7,059 nt of DNA, taken from NCBI GenBank assembly GCA_017419465.1, contig JAFOLE010000187.1, positions 1 to 7,059 on the forward strand, written 5' to 3'. A model generated the notes under the pieces. That model searched no databases and was not told the DNA's origin. It worked only from the letters and a program-made list of their open reading frames with translations. Positions 6,655-7,059 of this stretch are shown in pieces (within the stretch, counting starts at the first letter, position 1; each line of letters starts with the position of its first letter). The translations under genes and the position numbers were made by a program. The stretch is from Solobacterium sp. Lineage in GTDB: Bacteria > Bacillota_I > Bacilli_A > Erysipelotrichales > Erysipelotrichaceae.

Positions 6655-7059
6655 TCAACGTACCGCTTCGCCGTTCAGACTGAAGCTGCGCGCTTCCGTA
6701 ATGCGGACATCCGCGATATCCCCTTCCCGGATATTCTCTCCGGTAAAGTTGACCAGCCGGTTTTCCTCACTGTACCCGCAGAGCACCGACGGATCTTTTT
6801 TACTGGGACCGTCGCACAGAACCTTCCGGATCTTTCCGACTTCCGCTTCATTGTTGCGGCGGGCGTAGAACCCGATCTTTTCATTCAGTGCCGCAAGCCG
6901 TGCCTTCTTCACTTCCGGGGGAACATCGTCTTCCATGGATGCGGCAGGCGTTCCTTCTCTGGGACTGTAGACAAAGGTAAAGGCACTGTCAAACTGACAG
7001 CGGTCCGCAAGTTCGAGTGTTTCCGCAAACTGTGCATCGGTTTCCGACGGGAATCCGAC
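6655..7059 (-). CDS. miaB: MiaB, tRNA ms2i6A37 methylthiotransferase, C-terminal part
   Basis: The last 134 codons of MiaB are present; the gene continues beyond the right edge. MiaB is a radical SAM enzyme that adds a methylthio group to N6-isopentenyladenosine at position 37 of tRNAs reading codons that begin with U. The visible protein opens with VGFPSET (residues 1-7 of the fragment), the end of the radical SAM domain. DSAFTFVYSPREGTPAA follows at about 25-41, then MEDDVPPEVKKARL, all hallmarks of MiaB rather than of its relatives MtaB or RimO. The last 65 or so residues form the TRAM RNA-binding domain, including NRLVNFTGE and the closing SFSLNGEAV. The segment GYSEEN differs slightly from the usual GRT..N of this domain. 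The Fe-S cluster cysteines lie outside the window. The stop is TGA at 6657-6655. In B. subtilis miaB sits elsewhere, near mutS, so its place ahead of the RNase J gene is a local arrangement. Confidence 0.93.
   Translation of the reverse strand, partial: VGFPSETDAQFAETLELADRCQFDSAFTFVYSPREGTPAASMEDDVPPEVKKARLAALNEKIGFYARRNNEAEVGKIRKVLCDGPSKKDPSVLCGYSEENRLVNFTGENIREGDIADVRITEARSFSLNGEAVR

Noticed and set aside
1..7059. CRISPR array, insertion sequence, tRNA or rRNA gene, toxin-antitoxin or defence system
   Set aside because: I found no spaced direct repeats, terminal inverted repeats with a transposase, cloverleaf-like sequence or recognisable defence domains. The gene content is housekeeping throughout.

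Overview
The window is a compact block of housekeeping genes. All of them are on the minus strand, so they read from right to left. The gene set is typical of Bacillota (Firmicutes): a MiaB homologue, an RNase J-family protein, a SpoIIIE/FtsK DNA translocase, a small FeoB-associated Cys-rich membrane protein, and a YmfF/YmfH-type pair of M16 peptidase-like proteins. By eye the base composition is slightly above 50% GC, and the ribosome binding sites are strong GGAGG-type. A moderate-GC Bacillota, possibly Erysipelotrichia-like, fits. That placement is an inference and no marker in the window settles it.

Layout in the direction of transcription: (1) 7059-6655, the C-terminal part of miaB, cut by the window edge. 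(2) 6654-6589, a 66-base gap with a perfect TATAAT box flanked by two AACGTT palindromes, then a GGAGG ribosome binding site. (3) 6588-4921, an RNase J paralogue of normal length that has lost several metal-binding residues. (4) 4897-1841, ftsK/spoIIIE, starting 23 bases after the RNase J stop and ending in a hairpin terminator that overlaps its stop codon. (5) 1740-1558, a 60-residue Cys-rich membrane protein with its own promoter and ribosome binding site. (6) 1515-274, a YmfF-like M16 protein without the zinc motif. (7) 269-1, the start of a YmfH-like M16 protein that carries the zinc motif HFLEH, cut by the left edge. No stretch longer than 300 bases lacks a gene.

There are probably two transcription units. 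The first is RNase J-ftsK, possibly also receiving transcripts from miaB, and it ends at the terminator at about 1819-1842. The second starts from the promoter at 1763-1792 and covers the small Cys-rich gene, ymfF and ymfH. The order RNase J / spoIIIE / ymfF / ymfH matches the rnjB-spoIIIE-ymfFH neighbourhood of Bacillus subtilis, which supports calling the nuclease paralogue the J2-type partner. Functionally the window combines tRNA modification, mRNA decay, chromosome segregation and a peptidase-like pair linked in Bacillus to EF-P modification.

I see no defence system, mobile element, CRISPR array or clearly new multi-gene system. The most notable feature is the eroded RNase J active site. 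The next is the division of M16 catalytic residues between two adjacent genes.
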